DNA of 35,000 nucleotides from Chrysomallon squamiferum (GCA_012295275.1 CM022666.1:7128265-7163264); one strand, 5' to 3'. Numbered from the stretch's first letter, positions 22,276 through 30,699 are shown. Notes: generated from the letters alone by a model not told the origin. Numbers and translations are program-made.

Positions 22276-24570
22276 CCCAATAAATCAATACTGAATTAAT
22301 ATGCCATTCATTTAAAAAAAAAAAATGCACAGATTTACTAAAATTTGAATAGTATTTTTTAATTTATAATTTTTTTTAAAATATATTTATCTTGTTCTTT
22401 TTATATCAAAGTTACTGATCAGCTTGCCTGTATATGGAATTCTTTTAAAGTTTAAATTCTGCTTGCTCTTTTTACAACAGCTGACGTCGGTTTACCAGAA
22501 TATGAATCCATATCTTCATCTGAGGAGGAGTTTTTAGAAGAAGAGGCCCAAAAACCAAGTATGTCACATTGTAATCAGAACTTTATAAAATCAGTAGAGC
22601 CAGTTTAGTCTCAAATTGCCACAGTCAGTGGATTTAACATTCTGTTTCAACGAACTGCAGTTAGAAAAAATTTTAAAATATTTTTTACTATAAACTGTAT
22701 TTTTGTGGTAGTAGACCCTATCATGGCTTCATAATTTTATAAATCTTAAAAAAAAATGTAAACATTTTGCCACTGGTAATAATTGGTCATTTGGTTAGTA
22801 GTTTTGCTTCTTAAACTTTATTACAGTATTAATCTGTTATTTAATCCGAATTCTTCATATATTTGCTATTAATTTATTTTACATTTCAAATGTTTTTTTA
22901 CCCCTCTGTTACCAGGCATTACAGACATTCTTGAAATTGATTGGTCGAGTTTGAATGAGGAAACTAGACCTAAACCAGTAAAAAGTTCTGTTCTAGACAA
23001 GTTTAAACCAGCCAGTATTTTCAGTCGTATTGGGGTGTCAAGAAAGTATGCTGGAGAGGAGCTGTTCAACAAAATTAAAGAAGTTTGTGAGAAAGATATG
23101 AAAGAAATGTCAAAACAGGAATCAGGCAAGAAAATGAAAAAATTTATAATTTAATTTCTTAAATACATTTTTTTGTATATATTTAAATTTTTTTATGGTT
23201 ATTATTTATTTTTGTTCAGTAGTCTTCGTTTAATTTGTTTGTTTATTATCTTGTTTATTGTTTTATTCATTTTATCTGGGGTTTTTTTTTTTGAACTATA
23301 CTTTTAATGTTATTAATATAGTTTATTTTGTTTTACTTTACTTTTATTATTTTTATTAAATTATTTGTTATTCATTTTATTTTATTAATTTTTTTTTTTT
23401 TTTTTATTCTTGTTCATTAATATATTTTTTAATTTCATTATGTGTTTTTTAAATTACATTTATCTATTCATTTATTTTTTTAGTCATTTTATTTTTTTTA
23501 AATTTTAATTATAGCTATTTATTTCTTTATTTTAATTTTAAAGTATGTTGTGTTGTTTTATTTTATTTTACAAAAACAAATTACAGTTTAACAGTATTAT
23601 TTAAATATGACAAATTCTTTTTAATGGTGATAAAAATAAATAGTAAAATCTTTAAAAAAGAAAGATAAAAAAACAAAAAAAAACAAAAAAAAACTGAACA
23701 ATTTCTTAATTTTGTTTAAATTTAGTTATAAAAAAAAATAAAAAAATAAACTTCATATTAAAATTAAACACTCATTCCATCCATAACTATCACCAAAAAA
23801 ATTTAATAATTATTTATTTTTATTTATTTCTATTTTTTGATATTTAGAACAAGAGAAAAGCGAAGCATCTGAACCTTCAAAGACTGAAGAGTTCAAACTG
23901 CAGCACGACGTGGCCTTACTGCACTGCTGTTTGTCGCGTAATGCGACACAGCGAGCCAACCTGATGAAAGACTTTGGACCACATCGTCAAGCCCTGTGTG
24001 CAAGACGGGATCTGGAGATGAGGCAACAGCTGTGCAAAGTTGACAAAGTGAGCAGAGCTTGTCGACCATTTTAACATTTGTTTTGTTTTGCTGTTGAAAT
24101 TTTACAGACTTAATGGGATGTGTGTTTGGTATTTTGTATTTTGTTCTGTAATTCTGTCGAAATTTGACGAAGCAAGTAGGATATGTTCACCATTTTATAT
24201 GTTACTGTCATGTTTTAAAACTGGTATTATTTTATAATTTTTTTTTTAAATTCCACATCATAAAAATATTTCAAGCATTTTTCAGTTCAGGGAAGATTTT
24301 TTGTTATTACTCTCAAATAGTGGGTAGTTGTAAAAATAATTTACGTTCGTTATTTGCAATTATTAATTTTATTATACAGGCAGATAATCTGCTGAGAACA
24401 GTTCACCTATATAAAAGTTATTTTTAAAAAAACTCACACCAAACCCTCAGAAGTTAAAGTATTTTTGTTTGTTTTTAAACTGAATAAAACTTTAATACTA
24501 AAACAAAACTAATTTATAAAAAAACATCTGTTAATAAAACCTCTCAAATTTCTTGATAACTTTTTATAAA

Positions 24571-24609
<39 letters not shown>

Positions 24610-25061
24610 TAAAATAACTTTAATTTAAAAAAATAGTACTAAAGTATTTAATATTACTAACATAATGAAAATATCTTAAATTCTTTCTTTGTAAAGCCAC
24701 ATAAATAATAGCTTTAATATTCATTATTATTATTATTAGATGATATTATTTTTATTGCTCATTATTGTTATTGTTATTATTTTTATTATTAATATTGTTT
24801 TTGTATTATTATTATTGTTGTTGCTGTACTCTATTACTATTACTTTTATAATTGATTTATTTACTTATTAATTTACTTATTTATTTTATTTATTTATATT
24901 TTCCACAGGTGTTTGATCAGGCTGCTGTGTACCCAAGTCAAGTGATGGACGTAGATTTGTGTAAACTCAGTATTCAGTTGTTCAGACGGAGTCGAGAACA
25001 CACACCCGAGAAAAAAGACTCACTGACACGATCCCCCTCAGTGGTGTCCTGTCAGTCATAG
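8490..25061 (+). CDS. ZC3H13: ZC3H13 (Flacc), CCCH zinc-finger subunit of the m6A writer complex, 20 exons
   Basis: Exons: 8490-8615, 9243-9364, 9887-10092, 10656-10793, 11301-11383, 13527-13625, 13889-15255, 15505-15579, 15815-15838, 16120-17164, 17573-18065, 19114-19270, 19834-19923, 20763-20869, 21272-21471, 21864-21931, 22481-22558, 22916-23125, 23848-24047, 24909-25061. Phases match at every junction, summing to 5,041 nt. Removing one A at 10691-10694 gives 5,040 nt (1,679 residues plus stop), close to the length I recall for vertebrate ZC3H13. The N terminus (MSKARRRVTV, then KPSVFERLGPG), CCCH finger, KRQQLQRELNQL helix, charged and RS-rich middle, FSDWSEDDD motif and C-terminal domain follow the vertebrate order. 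In animals ZC3H13/Flacc links WTAP/Fl(2)d to RBM15/Nito and helps keep the methyltransferase complex nuclear. The start is supported by the conserved N terminus and A at -3. Confidence 0.93.
9243..9364 (+). CDS. ZC3H13: ZC3H13 exon 2: CCCH zinc finger
   Basis: Residues about 43-83. The finger is C-x8-C-x5-C-x3-H: CRNWLLKGTC, TFGSQC, KYQH, then GPLIGKRKSK. Spacing and the CRNWL..G.C.....C...HG context match the single N-terminal finger of animal ZC3H13. All four zinc ligands are present. The exon starts directly after a pure ATT/TTA run whose last bases form the AG acceptor, and ends AG/GTTCGT, a weak donor. Confidence 0.93.
9887..10092 (+). CDS. ZC3H13: ZC3H13 exon 3, with tandem CAGCAG acceptor
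   Basis: Encodes a charged linker (EDSPDDLRLRVKGHHGD, later DSGDDTEDSDNWAVE), ending in phase 1 before GTAATT. The acceptor TTTTCAGCAG offers two AGs three bases apart (9885-9886 and 9888-9889). Both keep the frame and differ by one serine. The donor sequence is also the first unit of the repeat in the following intron. Confidence 0.85.
10086..10420 (+). repeat. Tandem repeat built on the ZC3H13 exon 3 donor site
   Basis: About eight units of 38-42 nt start at 10086, 10124, 10163, 10202, 10241, 10281, 10319 and 10361. The first unit spans the end of exon 3 and its GT donor. Units at 10124, 10202 and 10361 repeat GTAGAAAGTAATTATGTA with the GTAATT donor intact. Confidence 0.88.
10656..10793 (+). 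CDS. ZC3H13: ZC3H13 exon 4: coiled-coil helix, frameshifted in this sequence
   Basis: From the TTTGTAG acceptor the frame reads LDYKKELELEQ (to 10690). The conserved continuation KRQQLQRELNQLAAMDDE, resembling vertebrate YDYVHELSLEMKRQKIQREL, is read only if one A of the run 10691-10694 is skipped. Read literally, translation stops at TGA 10739-10741 after about 179 residues. Downstream exons stay intact and in phase with the shifted frame, so a one-base sequence or assembly error is the simplest explanation. Confidence 0.85.
10922..11019 (+). repeat. TTTTA pentanucleotide microsatellite
   Basis: A near-perfect ATTTT array in ZC3H13 intron 4, slightly degraded at its 3' end. Confidence 0.95.
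11540..11845 (+). mobile_element. Decayed tRNA-like SINE
   Basis: An A-box-like stretch (GGTCAGTGGTACAG, 11555-11568) and a B-box-like stretch (GGGATTGATCTC, 11583-11594) are followed by a CTGGTATAACAGAGG-type body, TGTCTTCTGTGTGGGAAATG, and a 3' end GTTAAATAAAACATTTCC (11821-11838). Order and spacing resemble the common mollusc tRNA-derived SINE as I remember it; I could not align it. Body segment 11621-11659 is duplicated at 11667-11706. Confidence 0.55.
12840..13375 (+). repeat. TACTA/ATACT-rich low-complexity block
   Basis: Short words ATACT, TACTA and ACTGT recur irregularly for over 500 nt (for example three variants of TATTATACTTTACTATACT near 12930-12990), ending in ACCAT repeats at about 13317-13340. 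The open frame seen here has no gene-like content. Confidence 0.75.
13461..13526 (+). repeat. TTTA microsatellite abutting the exon 6 acceptor
   Basis: A TTTA array runs directly into TTTCAG at 13521-13526 and forms the entire tract upstream of the acceptor. Confidence 0.9.
13889..15255 (+). CDS. ZC3H13: ZC3H13 exon 7: large basic and Arg/Asp/Glu/Ser-rich region
   Basis: At 1,367 nt this is the largest exon. It starts KYDKEEDVPHKVKHKK in phase 2 and ends HVE in phase 1 before GGTAAAT. The first half is lysine-rich with SP sites (SRSRSRSPYSP, KKKVSPMKIKKK). The second is dense in R/E/D (RHEEELREQKERE, DRYDRRDRARSPSP) and predicted to be disordered. This is the low-complexity charged middle typical of ZC3H13. 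GC content is far above the flanking introns. Long open frames on the other frames and strand are by-products of this composition. Confidence 0.92.
15815..15838 (+). CDS. ZC3H13: ZC3H13 exon 9: 24-nt micro-exon
   Basis: TTTTACTTCTAG precedes and GTAAGT follows a 24-nt segment that adds NISPLTYR, with phase 1 on both sides. Skipping it also keeps the frame, so it may be a cassette. The strong splice sites and exact phase fit are the support; no transcript is available. Confidence 0.65.
16120..17164 (+). CDS. ZC3H13: ZC3H13 exon 10: Arg/Asp/Glu-rich repeats
   Basis: A 1,045-nt exon starting GRYEGAAFEEDRQNRR and ending EEHDKDL. It is built of R-D/R-E clusters (DERYDSRRDDRRLDN, REERQDDRSVLDRSE) that become Lys-rich (KKKGKSHKKGLKRPPR) before an acidic end (DDIDSDDDISEEHD). 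This corresponds to the mixed-charge domain of vertebrate ZC3H13. Confidence 0.92.
17573..18065 (+). CDS. ZC3H13: ZC3H13 exon 11: RS-like domain
   Basis: A 493-nt exon rich in SP/SR/SK units: RSLSPKR, YSPSSKRSRSPLK, SSPSSKRSHSPSRHKRSPS, SSSRLRRSRSPRHKRPR. These resemble the phosphorylatable RS tracts of nuclear RNA-processing proteins. It ends ARSLS, phase 0, before GTAAGT. Confidence 0.92.
18101..18795 (+). repeat. Minisatellite of about 49-nt units in ZC3H13 intron 11
   Basis: Around 14-15 units, each with ATAAACAGTTATAGGATTAA followed by TTAACAT and a TGTGTTATACTACCCAT-like tail. Early units are nearly identical and the 3' units diverge (TTAATTGGCAT, TTAATTTACAT). It fills about two-thirds of the intron. 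Confidence 0.92.
20699..20740 (+). repeat. TTTG microsatellite before ZC3H13 exon 14
   Basis: A GTTT array ends about 20 nt upstream of the exon 14 acceptor (AG at 20761-20762). Confidence 0.9.
20763..20869 (+). CDS. ZC3H13: ZC3H13 exon 14: conserved acidic FSDWS motif
   Basis: Encodes EGDLGTEPDAEVVVFSDW then SEDDDIADNILNKEDEKL. FSDWS followed by acidic residues matches a conserved short motif (FSDWSDED) of vertebrate ZC3H13. Starts in phase 1, ends in phase 0 before GTAAGT. Confidence 0.9.
20885..20976 (+). repeat. AAT/AAC trinucleotide array
   Basis: Begins 15 nt after the exon 14 donor. The poly-Asn and poly-Ile/Tyr open frames across it are artefacts of the array. Confidence 0.95.
22234..22271 (+). 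repeat. 38-nt poly(A) run
   Basis: An uninterrupted A run in ZC3H13 intron 16. No retroposed gene body is visible upstream of it. Confidence 0.9.
22481..22558 (+). CDS. ZC3H13: ZC3H13 exon 17: acidic YE.IS motif
   Basis: Encodes ADVGLPEYESISSSEEEFLE and EEAQKP. It resembles the vertebrate segment GYEPISDDELDEIL just before the C-terminal domain, and the next exon continues with the conserved DILEIDWSSL. Confidence 0.88.
22916..25061 (+). CDS. ZC3H13: ZC3H13 exons 18-20: conserved C-terminal domain
   Basis: Exon 18 (22916-23125) gives ITDILEIDWSSLNEE, ASIFSRIGVSRKYAGEELF and KIKEVCEK. Exon 19 (23848-24047) gives LQHDVALLHCCLSRNATQRA and LMKDFGPHRQALCARRDLEM. Exon 20 (24909-25061) gives VFDQAAVYPSQVMDVDLCKL, SIQLFRR and a Ser/Thr-rich tail ending TAG. 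These match the vertebrate C terminus (DVIDVDWSGL, GISKKLAGSELF, LGPCCKALCFRRD, LSLRLFKR), and support the gene call as strongly as the zinc finger does. The intron after exon 18 has a GC donor. Confidence 0.93.
23126..23847 (+). other. Non-canonical GC-AG intron 18 of ZC3H13
   Basis: Exon 18 ends TCAG before GCAAGA, and the acceptor is TATTTAG at 23847. Only this donor keeps the conserved frame (G plus AA gives Glu, then QEKSEAS). There is no GT between 23126 and the in-frame TAA at 23152-23154. The upstream GTGAGA at about 23089 would create a stop at the junction. AG-GCAAG is the usual context of GC donors. Confidence 0.85.
24574..24604 (+). repeat. TA dinucleotide run
   Basis: An uninterrupted AT array in ZC3H13 intron 19. 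Confidence 0.9.
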
Positions 25062-25099
25062 AATCATTTCTAATCATTTTTGTATTTCAGTTACATGTT

Positions 25100-25109
25100 A
25101 ATAAATAAA
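25100..25109 (+). promoter_or_regulatory. ZC3H13: ZC3H13 polyadenylation signals
   Basis: Two overlapping AATAAA words (25100-25105 and 25104-25109) lie about 40 nt after the stop, followed by T/GT-rich sequence (CTTTTATC, TGTTGAGTG). A short 3'UTR of about 60-70 nt is implied. Confidence 0.65.
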
Positions 25110-26353
25110 AACAATCTTTTATCTTTAATCATGTTGAGTGATTGCTGTTCATGGCTTCATTGTAAGGAATGAGATACACGCACATTCATATATGCATGAA
25201 TTCAAAAAACAGCAGAAACAAGCAGTTGTTAAATAGGTGTGTCTAATGAAGAGTGTGCAAATAATAAATAAAAATAAACATCAATAAATAAATAAATAAA
25301 TTGTCTAATTCATTATAGAGATGACTGACAAGCTCTGTTAATATACACAAAACAAATTCAATGTGCCGACATCTTCCTAGGATAGTGTTTAGGTTACTTT
25401 AGTGGGCAGAAAATAAGACTAAGAGCCACAAAACAAAAAAACAAAAATAATAATAAAAAATGTTGTTAGCAAACAGGTCGATACACAGATAAAAATATAT
25501 AGTAATCTAAACAAGAATAACTTTTGAGCATTTATTATACTAACATGTACGTATGTTTAAAATGTACAGAGCATGTTTCAAAAAATAAAAAATATATAAA
25601 AAAATATATAAAAAATTATTTATGCTTCTAAGTGTCACAGGGATCCTATAATGCCTGTAACTGAATAAAAGACGATTATCCAAAATACCTCTCCTAAGTG
25701 GATATCTATTAGATCTCTGTGTATGGGGTAGTTCGATACCCAAGTGGCTTGGCTGTAGGTATGATTAGAGATAAGATCTTGTATAAAGTATATATAATGT
25801 AGCACGTTAGTTCACTAGAAAACACAATAAGACACAATACACTTTGGAATCTGTATTAACCCTAAGCTGACAAATATATTTGCCACAGTTAAATATCTAA
25901 CAACAACGATAATAATAACAACCCAGAACTACTCACTTAATTAGTTAATCGCTGGGTGTCTCGGTTACCGCGATACAACACATATTGAGTGATAATTGAG
26001 AAATGCAGCCAGGGAAACTTAATAAAGGAATCACAATTCTATTCCCCTAACTGGTTAATTTTTAATTAGCCCTTAACTACTCATTCAGTAACCTTGTAAT
26101 TAATACTGGTATCTATCAGCACAATAATGACAATAACCTACGGTTTACCTAGGTCCACTAGAATGACTGGCTAAGCTTTAATAATTTTAGACAGTGAAGC
26201 CTACAATTTACTTCGTCTTAATAATATCGGTATAACACAGTAATAAAATATTTTAGTGACATCAATCACATCAAGATTATACAACAGAGCAGAAAATATA
26301 AAATGATCAAGTCCTGTCGGACTAACGTTCCCCGGTACTGTCCCTGTTTCTCT
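25110..26353 (+). other. Non-coding spacer, possibly an old interspersed repeat
   Basis: No gene-like frame. The part from about 25620 to 26350 has fewer homopolymers and more even base composition than the surrounding introns, which suggests an inserted element or unannotated sequence. I found no terminal repeats or protein remnants to prove this. Confidence 0.3.
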
Positions 26354-26487
26354 TGAACCTTGAATAGATGGATGGATAACTCTTTTTACGTGCCCACGTC
26401 CAATTCAAGGTTCGGGCACGCCTATCCCGGATCCGATCTCTGGGATCGCCAGGGATGGGTTCCGGGACAGGAGATGAACCTTGAATA
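26354..26487 (+). mobile_element. Short GC-rich insertion between 13-bp direct repeats
   Basis: TGAACCTTGAATA occurs at 26354-26366 and again at 26475-26487, flanking 108 bp that starts GATGGATGGATAAC and is GC-rich (CCCGGATCCGATCTCTGGG). The repeat length fits a target-site duplication of LINE-driven insertion, with GATG units as a tail on the minus strand. The reverse complement of the repeat core (ATTCAAGGTTC) also occurs inside at 26403-26413, so a foldback origin is possible. Confidence 0.5.
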
Positions 26488-26528
26488 AATAAATTAACGT
26501 GCTAATCCTCTCTATTTATTACAATTTA

Positions 26529-26603
26529 GAATATGGCGTCGGGGCACAAGGCGGTACCAAATACCTACAAGTGATATTTGCACCGCGACCCCGACGGCAT
26601 ATT
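26529..26603. repeat. Imperfect inverted repeat
   Basis: AATATGGCGTCGGGGC (left arm) and GACCCCGACGGCATATT (right arm, about 26587-26603) are near reverse complements separated by about 42 nt. The central CGTCGGGG/CCCCGACG match is perfect. Confidence 0.6.
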
Positions 26604-27079
26604 TTCTTAGATGGTCAGACTTACTGTCGCCAGTTCACAGACAATACCCTGGTCGTAAACAAGAACTAGCAGATGTATTGTGTAAGTACTGGCCATATGG
26701 CCTCCACATGTTCTAGTTGTGTATTGGGGGGTGGGGGGGTAAATGTCGCGAGGAGGAGTTATGTAACAAAGTGTCCACCTAGTCTAAGTGTATAATGGGT
26801 CTGGACACTGCCCTCTAAAACAATTAATATCGCCACAGGCGAAAAGAAATTAAGAGCATGTTCCGTCACACTATGCATAATAATAATTAAAAAAAAAAAA
26901 TAACTGTGAGAGGAGACTTCCTGGACAACTACAACAACTGTACAGAAGACGCCGTATGGCACAAGAAGTGATCTACAGAGAACAGTATCATTCAGTCTCT
27001 CCAGGCATCAAAAAAAAAAAATAATAATAAAATAAAATAAATAAATAAATAAATAAATAAACAAACAAACAAAAACCCC

Positions 27080-27132
<53 letters not shown>

Positions 27133-28070
27133 GAGAACGTTTGTGGAAAAACAAAAACAAAATCCTTTAAACTACGTAAATCGTAAGAGATATTTGTGCA
27201 TTTCTCTGTATGAAGTGACGTCACAAGAAAGAGACTACGTCGGTCTCCATGCATCCTCATCTAATTATTTTATAATTAATTTTCACATTTCTAGAGCTTG
27301 GCTCTGTTTTTACTTGTATCATAACTACATGAGTTTTGTATAAAATACCGATTTCGCATTTAAATTGTATAATATTAGTTCTTCACGAGAGCTTGGACGA
27401 GAAGAAAAAATAATAATAATGCGCTCAACGCTTATGGACCTAAACCTATCGCAAAAATGATTATCATTTAGAAATTTCGTTTCTTTGAAATAAATAAATA
27501 AAGTAAAATTAAATTAAATTAAATAAAAATAAAGTTAAAAAGAATTCAAATAAGTTAATTTTTTTTTTTTTTTTTTTTTAAATTACCTTTAGTAAGCACA
27601 AAGTGGATTATAAAAGCTTTGTCACGTAGCTCAAATACACATTTAGAAAGATTTTAAAAGATTACGTTTTTCTTTCTTTTAATGAAAAGCGAAATCTAAA
27701 AGCCGTAATCTGTTGCTCGGAACGTTTCAGTCAGAATGTTGACAGTTGGTATTCAGCGTGCCTCGTTGTGCATTAACAAATCAATAGATTGGTCATTATC
27801 TGAAAGAAAATTACTATTACAGAAAGTCGTGTGTGTGACACTGAATACGACCAAGTTTCCGTCTGCAACCCCAGTTCAGGAAATCAGAAAGTCGATCAAA
27901 GAACGTTAATAAACTGTAGTGTAGGATTACATCCACAGCCGTTGTAGTAACCTAATTCAGTAATTGCTACCTGGTGTGGGGTATGTTCACTAATCTAGTT
28001 CTGTTTTTTTTTTTTTTTGGTTTTTGTGGGGGCTTTTTCTTTTCTGAGCGGTATTTACCGTTCGAAAGGG
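26604..28070 (+). other. Spacer with simple repeats
   Basis: Holds G-rich GGGGGGTGGGGGGG (about 26726-26739), AAATA/AAAC runs (about 27020-27072), an AAT array (27080-27129), poly(T) runs near 27560 and 28005, and otherwise unremarkable sequence. No supported gene. Confidence 0.7.
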
Positions 28071-28466
28071 GTGGTGCGCTTTACTCTGTTTCTGTATTTG
28101 GTAATTACTCCATGGGGAAGGTATCACCATTGGTTTTGTTTTAATGCTAAAGGTCAGGGCGATATCCTTTGACGGGGGATGTGCGCTTTTGTCAGGTCCA
28201 GGTTTTTTTTCGTATCAGGGCCTTAATTACTGTATGGGAAGGCTGTGCACATTGATTTTGTCCTATGGTTAAGGACAGGGCAGTAATTATCAATAACTGG
28301 GTTTGTAAATAATCTTGCTCAGTGGTTCATCTCAAGGTGTGCACTTCTGTTTGTTTCTGTATTTTAATATCGGGCCGAAATTACTCCATAAGAAACACAT
28401 GTACTTGTATCTTGTTAATCATAGGGTTAAGGCCAGGACAGTAATTACTTCTGGGATGGAGAATGT
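28071..28466 (+). repeat. Three degenerate tandem copies of a 110-160-nt unit
   Basis: Units begin near 28071, 28181 and 28338. Each has GTGCGCTTT or GTGCACTTCTG, then a T-rich stretch with GTAT, then TAATTACTCCAT or TTAATTACTGTATGGGAAGG, a TTGATTTTGTC-type segment, and GGTTAAGGACAGGGCAGTAATTA-like words (GCTAAAGGTCAGGGCGATAT; GGTTAAGGCCAGGACAGTAA). Copies are well diverged. No reading frame is conserved among them. Confidence 0.7.
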
Positions 28467-28824
28467 ACATAGATTTATTGTCAGTTAAATCTAAAAAACA
28501 AGTCCACAGAATCATTTACTTTTGGGAAGAATATCTGCTTTGTTTTACTATGAGTCTGTTAATTCTCTGCTCACTGAGGTAACCTAAAGATGGGTACACT
28601 AATTTTGCTATGTTCGTATTGGTCAGTTGCATCTATTAGGAATAAGACAATACACAAATGTATCTGTTAATAACAGTTGATATTCTTGATTCATCTACTG
28701 GACGTCAGACAAACATATATGAGTATATACAGACAGACACTTATTTTACACACATATCCGAATGCGCATATACAGACGCATACAAAGAAACACATACATA
28801 AAACACGTACAGGTGTTCACAGTT

Positions 28825-28855
<31 letters not shown>

Positions 28856-28872
28856 ATCGTTACAACGAATAA

Positions 28873-28985
28873 AGGAATATTTATTTAATGATGTGTCGAC
28901 ACCTTTCAACACTTGTTAAAAATGGAGTTTAAGAGAGATGAAATGGTTAACATTTATTTAACATATCAACACATTTTTGTTACTG
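28873..28985 (-). mobile_element. SINE-end-like fragments
   Basis: GAATATTTATTTAATGATG followed by CGACAC, and then AACATTTATTTAACATATC followed by AACAC, resemble the reverse complement of the 3' end of the SINE at 11540-11845 (TTAAATAAA plus CATT). Short and decayed, so low confidence. Confidence 0.3.
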
Positions 28986-29016
28986 ATTGTTATTAACTGG
29001 CAAACATTTACGCACC

Positions 29017-29199
29017 ATGACCACATCTGAGAAAAGAAAGGTGCGTCACCATTTAGCAGCAAGGCTTATTTTTCCTAATGTTCCAGAGGAGATGAAATTC
29101 TATTACTACAAAGGTTTACTCTTTGTTAATGGCGAGTTGTGTCAGATACGGTTTCTATTGCATCGTGTTCAATGTCAGCCCAGCACGCCTTTGAAATAA
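29017..29199 (+). other. 60-codon ORF, possible retroelement relic
   Basis: ATG at 29017 opens MTTSEKRKVRHHLAARL, then FPNVPEEMKFYYYKGLLFV and NGELCQIRF, ending in TAA. The amino-acid make-up is unlike the homopolymer-driven open frames elsewhere. The YYYKGLLFVNG stretch is faintly reminiscent of retrotransposon ORF1 C-termini, but I cannot identify it. No flanking splice sites or partner ORF are evident. Confidence 0.25.
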
Positions 29200-29690
29200 T
29201 GTTATCTTTGACCCGCCATCATCCAAGATGGTCGGATGTCAATACGGCTGTAATAAACAGCTATTCCAGATTTTTTTTTAAAAACACGACTTGGGTCTGT
29301 CATGTTTTACGCGTTCATGGACACTTGCTTTGTTAGCACAACCGAATGAGACAAAGATCAGTGAATCGTTCTTGATGACAAAACTAAACGCTACGTAATT
29401 ATTCAACCAGAAAATAATCATTAAAACTCGGTTCGATGCCATTGATTGGTTTGTAATTTCGCTGGAACATTCAGTTTGGCTTGGCTCTGGTTTTCGTTGT
29501 CATTGGGATTAACCAGTTATTATATGTGTAAATCTGAATGTGAAGACTTGACAAAAAAGAAAGAAAGAAAAAAAAAAGTACTTGTATGGTCAATACTGTA
29601 AGTACCTTTAACGTGTACGTTTCTGAAATGTAGAAGGTTTTAACCAATAGGATGTAATACTCAACGTTCTTAAAGATTTTCATTTCTGTC
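29200..29690 (+). other. Spacer, nothing recognised
   Basis: Moderate-complexity sequence with an A-rich run at about 29551-29577. I see no gene, repeat array or RNA structure. Confidence 0.6.
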
Positions 29691-29699
29691 TTTAGCTTT

Positions 29700-30283
29700 A
29701 GAGTGGATGGGAATTCAGCGAAAATCCTGCATTCAGAGTGAACGTGGATTGATTCAGTGAAAATTCGACTTTGAATGTGGACGGGAACTCAGTTCGTGAA
29801 AGTGTGTTCTTGAGCAGACGAGGAATACTGTAACGAAAACTCGAAGTTTAGACTAGATGGAGATTTAGTGAGTTTTATAACAGCCGGTTAATGATTTAGT
29901 AAAAAAAAAAAAAAAAAAATCGAGTATTACCGTGAACAGAGAATTCTTATTCAGAGAAAACTAAAATTGTATAACAGCCGTTTAATCATTTAGTGAAAAT
30001 TCGAAAAAAAAATCGAGTATTACCGTGAACAGGGAATTCTTACATCAGTGAAAACAAGATTATTACAACAGTCTGTTAATCATTTACTGATAAACCGAGT
30101 ACTCAATGAAAACTAGTTTTAATGTTATCTGGAATTCCATGAGTAAAAGTTGCCATTTTGTACATTGCCTGTTATTAAATTAATCTGGTTTTAAGTTGAC
30201 AGTTGGCACGAATTCACGAGTGAAATTTGACGTTTTGTAAATTGCCCGTTGTTAATTAAACCAGTATTATTTTAAGTCGCGCG
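29700..30283 (+). repeat. Degenerate tandem repeats running up to the sulfotransferase start codon
   Basis: Clear units start at about 29876 (TATAACAGCCGGTTAATGAT), 29971 (TATAACAGCCGTTTAATCAT), 30054 (TACAACAGTCTGTTAATCAT), 30159 (TACATTGCCTGTTATTAAAT) and 30236 (TAAATTGCCCGTTGTTAATT), with a period of about 77-105 nt. The first two share TCGAGTATTACCGTGAACAG and GGAATTCTTA-type words. Related ATTCAGTGAAAATTCG words continue upstream to about 29700. The last partial unit ends at the ATG, so the repeat probably forms the promoter and 5'UTR. Confidence 0.8.
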
Positions 30284-30632
30284 ATGTCTCAGAAATTCTC
30301 TCACAAGCTTCCTGGAGAACATGTTTATGATGGTTCCCTGTTCTTCGGGTTTAGTCCACCTGAAATCCTCGATGCTGTCAAGGAATTTGAAGTACGGGAT
30401 GATGATGTTTTCATAGTGACCTATCCTAAAGCAGGTTGGTTAAAAATATTCATTATAAAATTTGTTGTTTTGAAATACTGTATTCCTGGCTGTTACCATC
30501 TTCGTATTTCAGTATTAGTCGTTATGTGTCTGTATTTGTATACTGGCATACATGTTTGTTTGTTTGTTTGTGTGTGTGCGCGCGTGCGTTTTTGTGCTTA
30601 TACAACATGTGCAGCATACATGGACTTTTTCA

Positions 30633-30699
<67 letters not shown>

